64,000 nt of DNA from Paenibacillus donghaensis (lineage in GTDB: Bacteria; Bacillota; Bacilli; Paenibacillales; Paenibacillaceae): NCBI RefSeq assembly GCF_002192415.1, contig NZ_CP021780.1:7750001-7814000 (forward strand), given 5' to 3'. Made by a program: the position numbers and the translations under genes. Positions 18,329 to 27,596 of the stretch are shown here, one piece after another (position 1 is the stretch's first letter; the number at the start of each line of letters is the position of its first letter). The notes below the pieces were generated by a model. It did no database searches and was not told the DNA's origin. It saw only the letters and a list, made by a program, of their open reading frames with translations.

Positions 18329-19353
18329 CTATGGCGTGGCTTCCGGGGTGGCCTCTGGTGAAGGACTTGGCTCAGGACCGGCAAGTGTCTTCTGAACGAA
18401 TTCATGCAGCTTGTCGGTACTGCTGTATCCAATCACCTGTGAGCCGTCATCAAGTGTCTTCTCACGCAACAGATTCATTGGCGGAATCTGCACGCTGCCG
18501 CTCATGGTGCTCTTATAGCCGACGGTGCCCAGCTTCCACATGTCATCTACCAGCATGTTGGTGTCCACGAAGGGGGTAACCTCGGACAGGATGGTCGGCA
18601 GCTTGATAATGGAGGTGGTGCTGATCAGCTTGTCCGCCACAGCCTTCAGGAAGCCGCGCTGGCGTTCGGTCCGGGTGAAGTCGGAGGTGGCATCATGGCG
18701 GAAGCGGACATACTGCAGCGCCATATTGCCGTCAAGATGCTGGAAGCCTTTTTTGAGATCGATATCGTATAACGGGCCGTCAGCCTTGGTCTTATAGACC
18801 ATGTCCTTCTCAACCTCGTAATCGACGCCGCCCACTGCATCCACCAGCTTAATGAAGCCCTGGAAATCGGTGTAGACATAATATTGAATCGGGATGCCCA
18901 GCAGGTCGCTTGCTGTCTGCATCGCCGTATTGGGACCATAGATAATTGCGGAATTAATCCGCTGTTCCCCGTGTTTCGGAATCGGTACATAGGTATCTCT
19001 CAGGATGGAGAATACACTGATCTTCTTGCTTACCGGATCGATAGAAGCTACAAGCATGGTATCCGAGCGCGGGATTTCCCCTTTCTTCACGCCGCGTGCA
19101 TCGACGCCCATCAGCAGAATATTAACAGGCTCGGTGCCCTCCCACTTGGGAGGCTCCGGGGTATCGACATCGACAGTTTTCGCATCCTCAAAAGGAGTAT
19201 TGTTCTGGTTCGACATGCTGTCCAGCTGGTTGTAAATTGAGGTGAAGAAAATAACTGCCCCCCAATAATCAGGACGAGGATAATGGCGAGAGTCCACAGT
19301 AGCGGTTTCTTGGATTTGCCGGCCTTTGCGTGCCGTTTCTTTCTTGGTGGCAT
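18329..19353 (-). pseudogene. LytR-CpsA-Psr (LCP) family protein with a poly-G frameshift
   Basis: LCP proteins transfer anionic glycopolymers from lipid carrier to peptidoglycan at the outer membrane face. The N-terminus starts at 19353 (MPPRKKRHAKAGKSKKPLLW, membrane anchor LAIILVLIIGG) after AAAGGAAG. At the run of six G (C on the + strand, 19256-19261) the frame changes and continues as AVIFFTSIYNQLDSMS, then the LCP domain: VNILLMGVDARG, PRSDTML, ILRDTYVPIP, INSAIIYG, YVRFRHDATSDFTRTERQR. Seven G would restore one frame of about 340 aa. The tail is a low-complexity PSPSPEATPEATP. The lesion separates the anchor from the catalytic domain; it could be real, phase-variable or a base-calling error in a homopolymer. 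Confidence 0.88.
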
Positions 19354-19445
19354 TTCTCGTTCTTCCTTTCGCATTTACATTCTCTACATTATAATTTCTT
19401 TTAGGGCAACACGCAATTTTGGAATTTGAAGCCATAAACGTAAGC

Positions 19446-19704
19446 CTTACGAAGCGAGATTTGTACGAAGTGATTTCAGAGAAGCTTAAACTATACAAAA
19501 CTAAGCCTATGCTTACGAAGAGAGTTTTGTACGAAGTGATTTCAGAGAAGCCTAAACTATACAAAACTAAGCCTATGCTTACGAAGAGAGTTTTGTACGA
19601 AGTGATTTCAGAGAAGCTTATAAACTATACAAAACTAAGCCTATGCTTACGAAGAGAGTTTTGTACGAAGTGATTTCAGAGAAGCTTAAGCTATACAAAA
19701 CTTT
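19446..19704. repeat. Four tandem 66-bp units, each with a 9-bp hairpin
   Basis: Units begin with CTTACGAAG at 19446, 19512, 19578 and 19646 (third unit 68 bp by an extra TA; last unit truncated). Each has inverted arms AGTTTTGTA and TACAAAACT separated by about 25 nt that include GAAGTGATTTCAGAGAAG. The first unit differs slightly (GCGAGATTTG). The array fills the gap between the divergent LCP gene and bcp, ending 15 nt before the bcp ATG. Confidence 0.95.
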
Positions 19705-19719
19705 AGGAGTGGATAATAC

Positions 19720-20184
19720 ATGAACCAGATATCTATAGGACAAGAGGTTCCCGATTTCACCTTGCCGTCATCCGGCGGGGGAGCAGTCAGCTTAAGCCAA
19801 TACCGGGGCCGCAAGGTCCTGCTCTATTTCTATCCCAAGGATATGACGCCCGCCTGCACTCAGCAGGCCTGCGAGTTCCGTGATGCCCATGACCGGATAA
19901 CGGCCAGCGGTGCAGTGGTGCTGGGGATCAGCGCCGACCCTCCGGCTAAGCACGATAAGTTCATCCTGAAGAATAGCCTGCCTTTTCCGCTGTTGTCGGA
20001 TGAGTCGCATGAGGTCAGTGAGAGCTTTGGCGTATGGCAGCTGAAGAAGCTCTATGGCAAAGAATTTATGGGCATTGTACGCTCCACTTTCCTGATTGAT
20101 GAGCATGGAATATTGGTGGAGGAATGGAGGAAGGTCCGGGTCAAAGGCCATGTCGAGGATGCAGTGAAGAAATTGGAAAAATAA
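19720..20184 (+). CDS. bcp: Thioredoxin-dependent thiol peroxidase (BCP/PrxQ peroxiredoxin)
   Basis: Cytoplasmic peroxiredoxin reducing hydrogen peroxide and organic peroxides with thioredoxin. 154 aa, full length. Motifs: PDFTLPSSGG, KVLLYFYPKDMTPACTQQAC with peroxidatic C46 and probable resolving C51 (CxxxxC as in PrxQ), VLGISADPPAKHDKF, VRSTFLIDEHG. ATG 19720 follows TAGGAG. Its upstream region is almost wholly the 66-bp repeat array, so transcription probably starts within or at the edge of it. Confidence 0.95.
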   Translation: MNQISIGQEVPDFTLPSSGGGAVSLSQYRGRKVLLYFYPKDMTPACTQQACEFRDAHDRITASGAVVLGISADPPAKHDKFILKNSLPFPLLSDESHEVSESFGVWQLKKLYGKEFMGIVRSTFLIDEHGILVEEWRKVRVKGHVEDAVKKLEK

Positions 20185-20225
20185 TCAATCCGACACATTA
20201 GTGTGCAGTAAGGAATTGTAAAAGT

Positions 20226-20243
20226 CTGTTACATTTCTAACAG
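20226..20243. promoter_or_regulatory. Possible operator upstream of the activase gene
   Basis: Perfect CTGTTA-N6-TAACAG dyad about 70 nt before the GTG start of the 1430-aa gene. No known factor assigned; spacing recalls dimeric repressors or Crp/Fnr-type sites but does not match their consensus. Confidence 0.35.
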
Positions 20244-20314
20244 CAAACCTATGGCTGAATCATGATATAGTTGCCTCATAATACTTCAAATTTGGAGCAA
20301 GGCAAGGTGATAAC

Positions 20315-23300
20315 GTGATTCAGCTGCATATCGGACTGGATATAGGATCAACTACGGCCAAATTGGTTGTCATGGAACAGAAGACGATAGTCTATCAGGA
20401 TTATATAAGACATTACAGCGATATTAAGCGAGCCGCCCTGTCTCTGCTGTCAGATGTGCAGGAGCGCTTCCCCGATCGGGGAGCCACGCTTACTGTAAGC
20501 GGTTCCTCCGGGTTGTCCCTGTCGAAGCTGGGCGGTGTGCCTTTTGTGCAGGAGGTGATTGCCTGCACCAAGGCGATCAGCGAGCTGATTCCGGGCTGTG
20601 ACACCGCCATTGAGCTTGGCGGAGAGGACGCCAAGATCATCTATCTCAGCGGCGGCGTCGAGCAGCGCATGAATACCGCCTGTGCCGGTGGTACGGGCGC
20701 TTTCATCGACCAGATGGCTTCGCTGCTGCAGACCGATCCCGCCGGTCTGGATGCACTGGCCGCGAAGCATGAGCGGATCTATCCGATCGCCTCGCGCTGC
20801 GGCGTGTTCGCGAAGAGCGACGTGCAGCCGCTCCTGAACGAAGGCGCGCGCCGGGAAGATGTGGCCGCCTCCATTCTGCAGAGCATCGTCAACCAGACGA
20901 TCAGCGGGCTGGCCTGCGGCCGCCCGATTCGCGGCCGGGTCGCGTTCCTGGGCGGTCCGCTGACCTTCCTGCCCAGCCTGCGCCAGCGCTTCGCCCTGAC
21001 GCTAGGCCTTGCAGAGCACGAAATCCTGTTCCCTGAGCGGTCACAGTATTTCGTCGCCATCGGCTCGGCGCTCGCCGCGGCCGACCAGCCCGCCCTGCCG
21101 CTCTCCGGCTGGCTTGCGCGTGTGGAAGCGGTCGACTTCACCGCCGACCGCGCCGAGGATGCCGAGCTGCCGCCGCTGTTCGCTGCGGCAGGCGACCTGG
21201 CCGAATTTCGCGCCCGCCACGCTCGGGCAGCGGTAACCCGTTCAGATCTCGCGGCCTACCGGGGGCCTTGTTATCTGGGGATTGATGCAGGCTCCACCAC
21301 CACCAAGCTGGTGCTTACCGGCGCTGAGGATGAGCTGCTGCATACCTTCTATGGAAGCAATCAAGGCAATCCGCTGCAATCGGTCAGCGATGCGCTGAAG
21401 CAGATGTATACGCTGCTGCCGGAAGGCTGCTATATCGCAGGCGCTTATGCCACCGGCTACGGTGAAGGCCTGGTGAAGGCGGCACTGCGTACGGACGGCG
21501 GGGAAGTGGAGACGGTCGCCCATTACAAGGCGGCCGCCAAATTTATGCCTGAGGTTGATTTCATTCTCGATATCGGCGGACAGGATATGAAATGCATCAA
21601 GATCCGCGGCGGGGCCATCGACAGCCTGCTGCTGAATGAAGCCTGCTCGGCAGGCTGCGGTTCTTTTCTGGAGAGCTTTGCCTCTGCGCTGGAATTGGGG
21701 ATTGAGGAATTCGCCAAGTCTGCGCTGGAGGCAGAGCGACCAGTGAACCTAGGTTCGCGCTGTACTGTATTTATGAATTCCAAGGTGAAGCAGGTGCAGA
21801 AGGAAGGGGCATCGCTGGCCGATCTGTCGGCAGGTCTGGCCTATTCCGTAGTGAAGAACGCCCTGCAGAAAGTAATCAAGATTCGCAACCCCGAAGAGCT
21901 GGGCCGCAACATTATCGTCCAGGGTGGAACCTTCTATAATGAAGCGGTGCTGCGGGCGTTCGAGAGCCTGACCGGCAGAACGGTGGTCAGACCCGATATC
22001 GCCGGTGTGATGGGCGCCTATGGCTGTGCGCTGATTGCCCGGGAGAACACAGTTCCCGGCGTCTCCAGCAGCATTCTCGGCCCGCAGGAGCTGGAGTCTT
22101 TTCAATATGAGGTATCCCCGGGCCGCTGCGGACGCTGTGGCAATAACTGCGCCCTGACGATCAGTCGTTTTCCGGACCGCAGCTTCTATGTTACCGGCAA
22201 CCGCTGTGAGCGGGGGGCTGGCGGCAAGAAGGAGCGAAACACCTTGCCCAACCTGATGCAATATAAATATGAACGGTTTTTTGATTATGAGAGTCTGCCT
22301 CAGCCGCAGACGGCGCGTGGGACAGTCGGTATCCCGCGAACCATGAATATGTTCGAGAACTATCCGTTTTGGGTTACTTTTTTTAGCTCCCTGCGTTATC
22401 GGACTGTGCTGTCACCCAAATCAAGCAAAAAGCTGTATGAAAGCGGAATGGACACCATCCCTTCGGAATCGATTTGTTATCCGGCCAAGATGGCTCATGG
22501 GCATGTGCAGAGTCTGATCGGCAAGGGTGTCGATTTTATCTTTTATCCGGCTGTGGTTTATGAGAAAAAGGAAGACGGTGCTGCGCAGAACCACTTTAAC
22601 TGTCCTGTGGTTGCTTCCTATCCCGAAGTGATCCGCAACAATATGGACGGCCTGAAGGAAAGCGGGATTCCGCTCGTCAGTCCGTTTCTGACCTTTGACG
22701 ATATCTCCGCCTTGACACGTGTGCTGGTGAAGACCTTCCCGGATATTCCACGCGAGGAAGTGGCAGCTGCCGTGCAGGCCGGATTGGCTGAAGCGGACCG
22801 CGCTAAGCTTGACCTGCGCACCAAGGGCGAAGAGACGCTGGACTTCCTGGCCAGAACGGGAACCAAAGGCATCCTGCTCTGCGGCCATCCCTACCATGCC
22901 GACCCGGAGATTAACCACGGCTTGGCCGATATGATCACAGGCATGGGACTTGCGGTGCTGACTGAGGATTCGGTCTGCCATCTGGACCTCAGCGAAGGAG
23001 AGGTGGCGGTAGTCAACCAGTGGACCTATCATGCCCGCATGTACCGGGCGGCAAGGCTGGTCGCCTCGCGGAATGATCTGGAGCTGGTGCAGCTGACCTC
23101 CTTCGGCTGCGGGATTGACGCCATTACCTGTGATGCGGTGCAGGAGATCATGGAGCGGCACAACAAGGTCTATACCCTGATCAAGATCGATGAGATCAGC
23201 AATCTTGGCGCCGCCCGCATCCGGCTGCGTTCGCTGCTTGCGGCGATGCGCGAGCGTGAGAAAGGCAATGTGCTGCCTCAAGCAGCCCGCAAGACAGAAG

Positions 23301-24607
23301 CAAACGTGCCGTTCACCAAAGAGATGAAGGAGACCTATACCATTCTGGCGCCGCAGATGTCTCCGGTTCATTTCGAGTTGTTCGAGCGGGTCTTTCAGGA
23401 CGCCGGATATCGGCTGAAGATTCTGCAAACTACAGGACCGGAGGAGACGGAGGAAGGGCTGCGGTTCGTCAACAATGATGCCTGTTATCCGGCGATTGTC
23501 ACCATCGGGCAGATTCTGTCCGCGCTGAAGAGCGGAGAATATGATCCGGACCGCACCGCGGTGATCATGTCGCAGACGGGCGGCGGCTGCCGGGCGACCA
23601 ACTATATCTCCCTGCTGCGCAAGGCGCTGAAGGATTCCAATCTGGAGCAGATTCCGGTGATTTCGCTGAATGCCTCCGGCATGGAGAACCAGCCCGGCTT
23701 CAAGATCAGCCTTAAGCTGGCGAACCGGCTGATTGCCGCCGCCTGCTACGGTGATCTGCTGATGAAGCTGCTGTACCGCTTCCGGCCGTATGAAGTGATT
23801 CCGGGCAGCGCTCAGAACTTGTACCGCAGAGGGATGGAGCGCTGCAAGTACAGTCTCTCGAACTTCTCCTTCCGCGAATACAAACGCCTGATCCGTGAGA
23901 TTGTGGCCGAATTCAGCCGCCTGCAGGTCACTGGCGCGCTCAAACCGAAGGTGGGTATCGTCGGCGAGATCCTGATCAAATTCCATCCGGATGCCAACAA
24001 TCGCATTATCGAGATGATTGAAGCGGAGGGCGGGGAGGCTGTGATGCCTGATTTTCTCGACTTCATCTTCTATTGCGTATACAATCCAATCTACAAGGCA
24101 GAGCAGTTTGGCAAAAGCAAAAGACTCGGTTATATCAACCCCATGCTGATCTCCTATCTGGAAATTTACCGCAAGCCGGTCAAGCAGGCGCTTGAAGCGG
24201 CAGGACTATCCAAAAGTCGGGAGAATATCTACGGTTTGGCCGAGAAGGCCGGACGTTTGGTGTCCGTAGGCAACCAGATGGGTGAAGGGTGGTTCCTGAC
24301 CGCCGAGATGATGGAGCTGCTTGACCACGGAGTCAACAATATCGTCTGTATCCAGCCGTTTGCCTGTCTGCCGAATCATATTACCGGACGCGGTATGATC
24401 AAAGGACTGAAGGAGCTGTATCCTGGAGCCAACATCGTGGCGATTGATTATGATGCCGGGGTGAGTGTAATTAACCAGAACAATCGGATCAAGCTGATGA
24501 TGTCGATTGCCAGCGGCTTGGACAGCAGTGCCTCACTGCCTGCACCCGATGCCGAGCTGCCTGCAGGGCTGCGGAGGCCAATAGTGATGGAGAATGCCGG
24601 CAGCTGA
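20315..24607 (+). CDS. Giant acyl-CoA dehydratase activase-like protein (two ATPase domains plus HgdB/DUF2229-like part)
   Basis: 1430 aa. Two BadF/BadG/BcrA-type ASKHA ATPase domains in series: GLDIGSTTAKLVV (residue 5) with NTACAGGTGAFIDQM, then GIDAGSTTTKLVL (about 322) with LNEACSAGCGSFLES; these are the [4Fe-4S]-bridging cysteine regions of 2-hydroxyglutaryl-CoA dehydratase activators. A CxxCxxNCA cluster (GRCGRCGNNCALTISRF) follows near 604, then DUF2229-like and HgdB-like segments (PSESICYPAKMAHGH; GEILIKFHPDANN). The family joins ATP hydrolysis to low-potential electron transfer to dehydratases; the partner of this fused, stand-alone form is unknown. GTG start after GGCAAGGTG. Monocistronic, ending in a bidirectional terminator. 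Confidence 0.85.
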   Translation: MIQLHIGLDIGSTTAKLVVMEQKTIVYQDYIRHYSDIKRAALSLLSDVQERFPDRGATLTVSGSSGLSLSKLGGVPFVQEVIACTKAISELIPGCDTAIELGGEDAKIIYLSGGVEQRMNTACAGGTGAFIDQMASLLQTDPAGLDALAAKHERIYPIASRCGVFAKSDVQPLLNEGARREDVAASILQSIVNQTISGLACGRPIRGRVAFLGGPLTFLPSLRQRFALTLGLAEHEILFPERSQYFVAIGSALAAADQPALPLSGWLARVEAVDFTADRAEDAELPPLFAAAGDLAEFRARHARAAVTRSDLAAYRGPCYLGIDAGSTTTKLVLTGAEDELLHTFYGSNQGNPLQSVSDALKQMYTLLPEGCYIAGAYATGYGEGLVKAALRTDGGEVETVAHYKAAAKFMPEVDFILDIGGQDMKCIKIRGGAIDSLLLNEACSAGCGSFLESFASALELGIEEFAKSALEAERPVNLGSRCTVFMNSKVKQVQKEGASLADLSAGLAYSVVKNALQKVIKIRNPEELGRNIIVQGGTFYNEAVLRAFESLTGRTVVRPDIAGVMGAYGCALIARENTVPGVSSSILGPQELESFQYEVSPGRCGRCGNNCALTISRFPDRSFYVTGNRCERGAGGKKERNTLPNLMQYKYERFFDYESLPQPQTARGTVGIPRTMNMFENYPFWVTFFSSLRYRTVLSPKSSKKLYESGMDTIPSESICYPAKMAHGHVQSLIGKGVDFIFYPAVVYEKKEDGAAQNHFNCPVVASYPEVIRNNMDGLKESGIPLVSPFLTFDDISALTRVLVKTFPDIPREEVAAAVQAGLAEADRAKLDLRTKGEETLDFLARTGTKGILLCGHPYHADPEINHGLADMITGMGLAVLTEDSVCHLDLSEGEVAVVNQWTYHARMYRAARLVASRNDLELVQLTSFGCGIDAITCDAVQEIMERHNKVYTLIKIDEISNLGAARIRLRSLLAAMREREKGNVLPQAARKTEANVPFTKEMKETYTILAPQMSPVHFELFERVFQDAGYRLKILQTTGPEETEEGLRFVNNDACYPAIVTIGQILSALKSGEYDPDRTAVIMSQTGGGCRATNYISLLRKALKDSNLEQIPVISLNASGMENQPGFKISLKLANRLIAAACYGDLLMKLLYRFRPYEVIPGSAQNLYRRGMERCKYSLSNFSFREYKRLIREIVAEFSRLQVTGALKPKVGIVGEILIKFHPDANNRIIEMIEAEGGEAVMPDFLDFIFYCVYNPIYKAEQFGKSKRLGYINPMLISYLEIYRKPVKQALEAAGLSKSRENIYGLAEKAGRLVSVGNQMGEGWFLTAEMMELLDHGVNNIVCIQPFACLPNHITGRGMIKGLKELYPGANIVAIDYDAGVSVINQNNRIKLMMSIASGLDSSASLPAPDAELPAGLRRPIVMENAGS

Positions 24608-24656
24608 GCCGGTAGCTGAAGCTGGAAGTAAACGGCAAGTGATTAACCGGCAATTT

Positions 24657-24696
24657 AAAAAACCAGGAACCCCATACTCGGGGCTCCTGGTTTTTT
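24657..24696. terminator. Bidirectional terminator
   Basis: AAAAAACCAGGAACCCC and GGGGCTCCTGGTTTTTT form a long hairpin with A- and T-runs on both sides, serving the activase (+) and the DinB-like gene (-), which converge. Confidence 0.92.
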
Positions 24697-24698
24697 CG

Positions 24699-25421
24699 CT
24701 ACTCTGAGCTTGAAGAAACAGCACTCAGCCGTTTCCCCTGAAGCTTCTGCTTGATCCGTATTGATTTGTTAAGATGCACGAAATTATGCCTTGTGGCCGG
24801 CATTAGAATCAGCCCGGCAATGGTTTTACGGCCCCAGTAGTCGATCAGCCACTGTTCTGTCTCTTTCACGGCTTCTTCCTCTCGTAAGCGCCCGATCCGC
24901 ACAGGACTGACCTTTGCTGCAAACTGCTCCGGCTCCAGCGATTGGATAATATCACGCGTTCTGCGGCCCACCGCCTGGCGGTACTCCCGCAATCCCTCTA
25001 TGTTCGCAGACAAGCTTAATCCGGTTATTTCTTCTTCTGTCATCCCATTCCCTGAATGCAGGTAGGAGGACGTTCCCATCCTCTGCGCATAATCTTCCGT
25101 ATGTAACACCTGAACATTGTCCGAGGCGAGCAGGTTCATCGTGATGTCTTCAATCCGGGCGCAATGCCATAGATGCCAGGCGATGGAATTACGCGTACCC
25201 GGTGTGTAGACGGGATAGCTGCGAAAACTTTCTTCACTCAGGTCTGCCATAAGCTCATCTTCAAAAGTCAGCGCTTCGCATTCCGACATCCGGTGGTCGT
25301 ACAGCTGTGCATGCTGCTCCAGAAATAAGGCTACAGCTCGCGAGTGCTCGTTGGGTTTGCTTAGAATACCTGTAAGCAGCTTGTGATTGCTACTCCAGTG
25401 TTTACGGTCCGGCAAATTCAT
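24699..25421 (-). CDS. DinB-like (DUF664/DinB_2) protein
   Basis: 240-aa four-helix-bundle protein of the DinB/YfiT superfamily, putative metal-dependent hydrolase or thiol-dependent transferase of unknown substrate. Likely metal histidines lie in NSIAWHLWHCARIEDI and ATRHNFVHLN. No signal peptide. The ribosome binding site is weak, so the start (MNLPDRKHWSS) is uncertain; an internal Met (MSECEALTFED) is an alternative. It diverges from the MarR/MFS operon with a shared upstream region containing the operator at 25489-25510. Confidence 0.8.
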   Translation of the reverse strand: MNLPDRKHWSSNHKLLTGILSKPNEHSRAVALFLEQHAQLYDHRMSECEALTFEDELMADLSEESFRSYPVYTPGTRNSIAWHLWHCARIEDITMNLLASDNVQVLHTEDYAQRMGTSSYLHSGNGMTEEEITGLSLSANIEGLREYRQAVGRRTRDIIQSLEPEQFAAKVSPVRIGRLREEEAVKETEQWLIDYWGRKTIAGLILMPATRHNFVHLNKSIRIKQKLQGKRLSAVSSSSE

Positions 25422-25462
25422 ATTATTGGTAATTTGAATTTTCAGAAATTTTCAGCAAACTC

Positions 25463-25491
25463 TTGACGCGTAAATAGGTAAATAGTAAAAT
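25463..25491 (+). promoter_or_regulatory. Promoter of the marR-MFS operon
   Basis: TTGACG (25463-25468), 17-nt spacer, TAAAAT (25486-25491). The -10 overlaps the dyad at 25489. Confidence 0.8.
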
Positions 25492-25510
25492 AGTTCGCAT
25501 ACGAACTATT
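25489..25510. promoter_or_regulatory. Operator, probable MarR autorepression site
   Basis: Dyad AATAGTTCG-CATA-CGAACTATT, nine-base arms, covering the end of the -10 and the start-site region of the operon it precedes. This is the usual position for MarR-family autoregulation of a linked efflux gene. Confidence 0.8.
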
Positions 25511-25546
25511 ATTCTGTATACACAAAATCCAGGAGGTGAACAGAAC

Positions 25547-26002
25547 ATGATGAAGGGGAAGGAGCAGCAGCTGGATGAGATCGTATCGTCATTTCGCCGG
25601 ATCAGCCATGCCTTTCAGCAGCTGCTGTGGAAGGAAGCCGAGGAATTAAACATTACCCCCACCCAACTGATAGTTCTGCGCAAGCTTTCTGTGCATCCTG
25701 ATATTGGCATTACCGGGCTTGCAGAGCTGCTGCATCTGGGAAACAGTGCGGCCAGCGGGGTGGTTGACCGGATGGTGAAGGCGGGCCTGATTACCCGGCA
25801 GCGTTCGGAGACCGACAAGCGGATCTACCATCTGGCAATGACTGAGAAGGGCAGGGAGATCCGAGAGAAGAGCAAACAATCCCTGCGCACCCATCTGCTG
25901 CCGCTCTCCAATATTCCAATTGAGGATGCGGAGGAGCTGCTGAGAATTCATGGGGAGATTGTAAATATATTAGAGCAAGGGAGAGAGAAGAAGAAATTAT
26001 GA
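25547..26002 (+). CDS. MarR family transcriptional regulator
   Basis: 151-aa dimeric winged-helix repressor. The wHTH is seen in residues 38-105: ELNITPTQLIVLRKL, GITGLAELLHLGNSAASGVVDRM and the wing LITRQRSETDKRIYHLAMTE. ATG 25547 (or 25550) follows AGGAGGTGA. The stop overlaps the MFS start by 4 nt, so it is coupled with the efflux pump it probably represses from the dyad at 25489-25510. Ligand unknown, presumably a pump substrate. Confidence 0.93.
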   Translation: MMKGKEQQLDEIVSSFRRISHAFQQLLWKEAEELNITPTQLIVLRKLSVHPDIGITGLAELLHLGNSAASGVVDRMVKAGLITRQRSETDKRIYHLAMTEKGREIREKSKQSLRTHLLPLSNIPIEDAEELLRIHGEIVNILEQGREKKKL

Positions 26003-27516
26003 GCACTATAACTGCCAACGCTGCTACCGCAACAAAAGCTATACGCAAAGGTCCAATCATCGCGGCGCTCTTGATCGGTGCCTTTGTGGCCCTGCTGAAT
26101 CAGACACTGATGAATGTGGCGCTGCCGAAGATGATGGAAGACCTCAATATTCTGGCCAATACGGCGCAATGGCTGACAACCGGCTTTATGCTGGTCAACG
26201 GGGTGCTGGTGCCGATCAGTGCCTATCTGGTGGAGAAATTCACGACCCGCCAGCTGTTTATTACAGCCATGGTACTGTTCTCTATAGGTACGCTGGTGTG
26301 CGGTGTCGGCACCGGGTTCGAAATGATTATGGTCGGCAGAGTAATTCAGGCCGTTGGTGCCGGAATTCTGATGCCGCTGATGAACATTGTATTCCTGCAG
26401 ATTTTCCCGATTGAAGAACGTGGCAAGGCGATGGGGCTTATGGCAGTAGCGATGATTTTTGCCCCGGCTGTCGGCCCTACCTTGTCCGGCTGGGTCGTGC
26501 AGAATTACTCCTGGCGCGTGTTGTTCTTTATCGTATTGCCGCTGGCTATTCTGTCCACCCTGCTGGGTATTAAGACCATGAAAAATGTTGGGAAGTTAAC
26601 TTCTCCCAAGCTGGATAAGCTGGGTGTTGTGCTGTCGACGCTCGGGTTCGGCGGATTGCTCTATGGCTTCAGTGATGCCGGAACCGACGGCTGGGGAAGC
26701 AGCACGGTAATTGGATGTTTGATTATCGGAGTGGTTTCCCTGGCTCTGTTTGTATGGAGACAGCTGACTACGGATAAACCGCTGCTGGAATTCCGTATTT
26801 TCCGTTACAACATGTATACCTTGACCACAATCATTAATATTATCGTGACGATGGCTATGTATTCAGGCATGATTCTGCTGCCGATTTATCTGCAGACGAT
26901 TCGCGGCTTTACACCGATGGAATCCGGACTGATGCTGCTGCCCGGCGCGATCCTGATGGGGATTATGTCTCCGGTGACCGGTATTATTTTTGATAAAATC
27001 GGTGCGAGATGGCTGGCGGTCATTGGGCTGCTGATCACTACCGTCACTACCTGGGAATTCAGTCAGCTGACTGACTCCACCACATACATGCATCTCATAT
27101 TGACCTATACTGCGCGGATGTTCGGGATGTCCATGCTGATGATGCCTATTGTGACGGCTGGTCTCAACCAGTTGCCGCAGCGGCTTGCCTCGCATGGTAC
27201 GGCGATGTCCAATACGCTCCGTACCGTAGGCGGCGCACTGGGGATGGCAATGTTCGTCAGCCTGTTCACCAACCGTACCACCAGCAGAATTACAGAGGCG
27301 ATAACGAGTGGAGCTGTCTCACAGACGGATAAGGCGGCTATGGGAGCGCTGAAGCAGCAGGCTACGATTAACGGGATTAATTTCGCTTTTGCGGTAGCGA
27401 CATGGGTAACTGTGGCTGCTCTGGTCTTATCCTTCTTTATCCGCAAAACCTCGCCGCAGCTTGACTTCCTTAAGGAGGAAGCAGTGCAGCCGCAACAGAC
27501 AACGGTTAACGGTTAA
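25999..27516 (+). CDS. DHA2 family multidrug MFS transporter (EmrB/QacA type)
   Basis: 505 aa, predicted 14 membrane spans, proton-driven drug efflux. Family marks: LLNQTLMNVALPKMMEDL in span 1, WLTTGFMLVNGVLVP, GRVIQAVGAGILMPLMNIV (motif B/C region) and FAPAVGPTLSGWVVQNYSWR. The C-terminal half carries GMSMLMMPIVTAGLNQLP. ATGA overlap with the marR stop. A terminator at 27545-27592 ends the operon. Confidence 0.94.
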   Translation: MSTITANAATATKAIRKGPIIAALLIGAFVALLNQTLMNVALPKMMEDLNILANTAQWLTTGFMLVNGVLVPISAYLVEKFTTRQLFITAMVLFSIGTLVCGVGTGFEMIMVGRVIQAVGAGILMPLMNIVFLQIFPIEERGKAMGLMAVAMIFAPAVGPTLSGWVVQNYSWRVLFFIVLPLAILSTLLGIKTMKNVGKLTSPKLDKLGVVLSTLGFGGLLYGFSDAGTDGWGSSTVIGCLIIGVVSLALFVWRQLTTDKPLLEFRIFRYNMYTLTTIINIIVTMAMYSGMILLPIYLQTIRGFTPMESGLMLLPGAILMGIMSPVTGIIFDKIGARWLAVIGLLITTVTTWEFSQLTDSTTYMHLILTYTARMFGMSMLMMPIVTAGLNQLPQRLASHGTAMSNTLRTVGGALGMAMFVSLFTNRTTSRITEAITSGAVSQTDKAAMGALKQQATINGINFAFAVATWVTVAALVLSFFIRKTSPQLDFLKEEAVQPQQTTVNG

Positions 27517-27544
27517 CTGTCAAACTAAAATTAGAAAGAACAAC

Positions 27545-27592
27545 AAAGCCTCTCCGGCCATCCCTATGGATGAATCAGGAGGGGCTTTTTTT
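27545..27592 (+). terminator. Terminator of the marR-MFS operon
   Basis: AAAGCCTCTCC pairs with GGAGGGGCTTTTTTT over a 20-nt loop. Confidence 0.8.
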
Positions 27593-27596
27593 GTTG

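Noticed and set aside
19446..19704. Possible CRISPR array
   Set aside because: Repeats are contiguous 66-bp units without unique spacers, and no cas genes are nearby.
22421..23986. 521-codon minus-strand frame inside the activase gene
   Set aside because: Antisense shadow; low-complexity His/Gln-rich translation with no motif.
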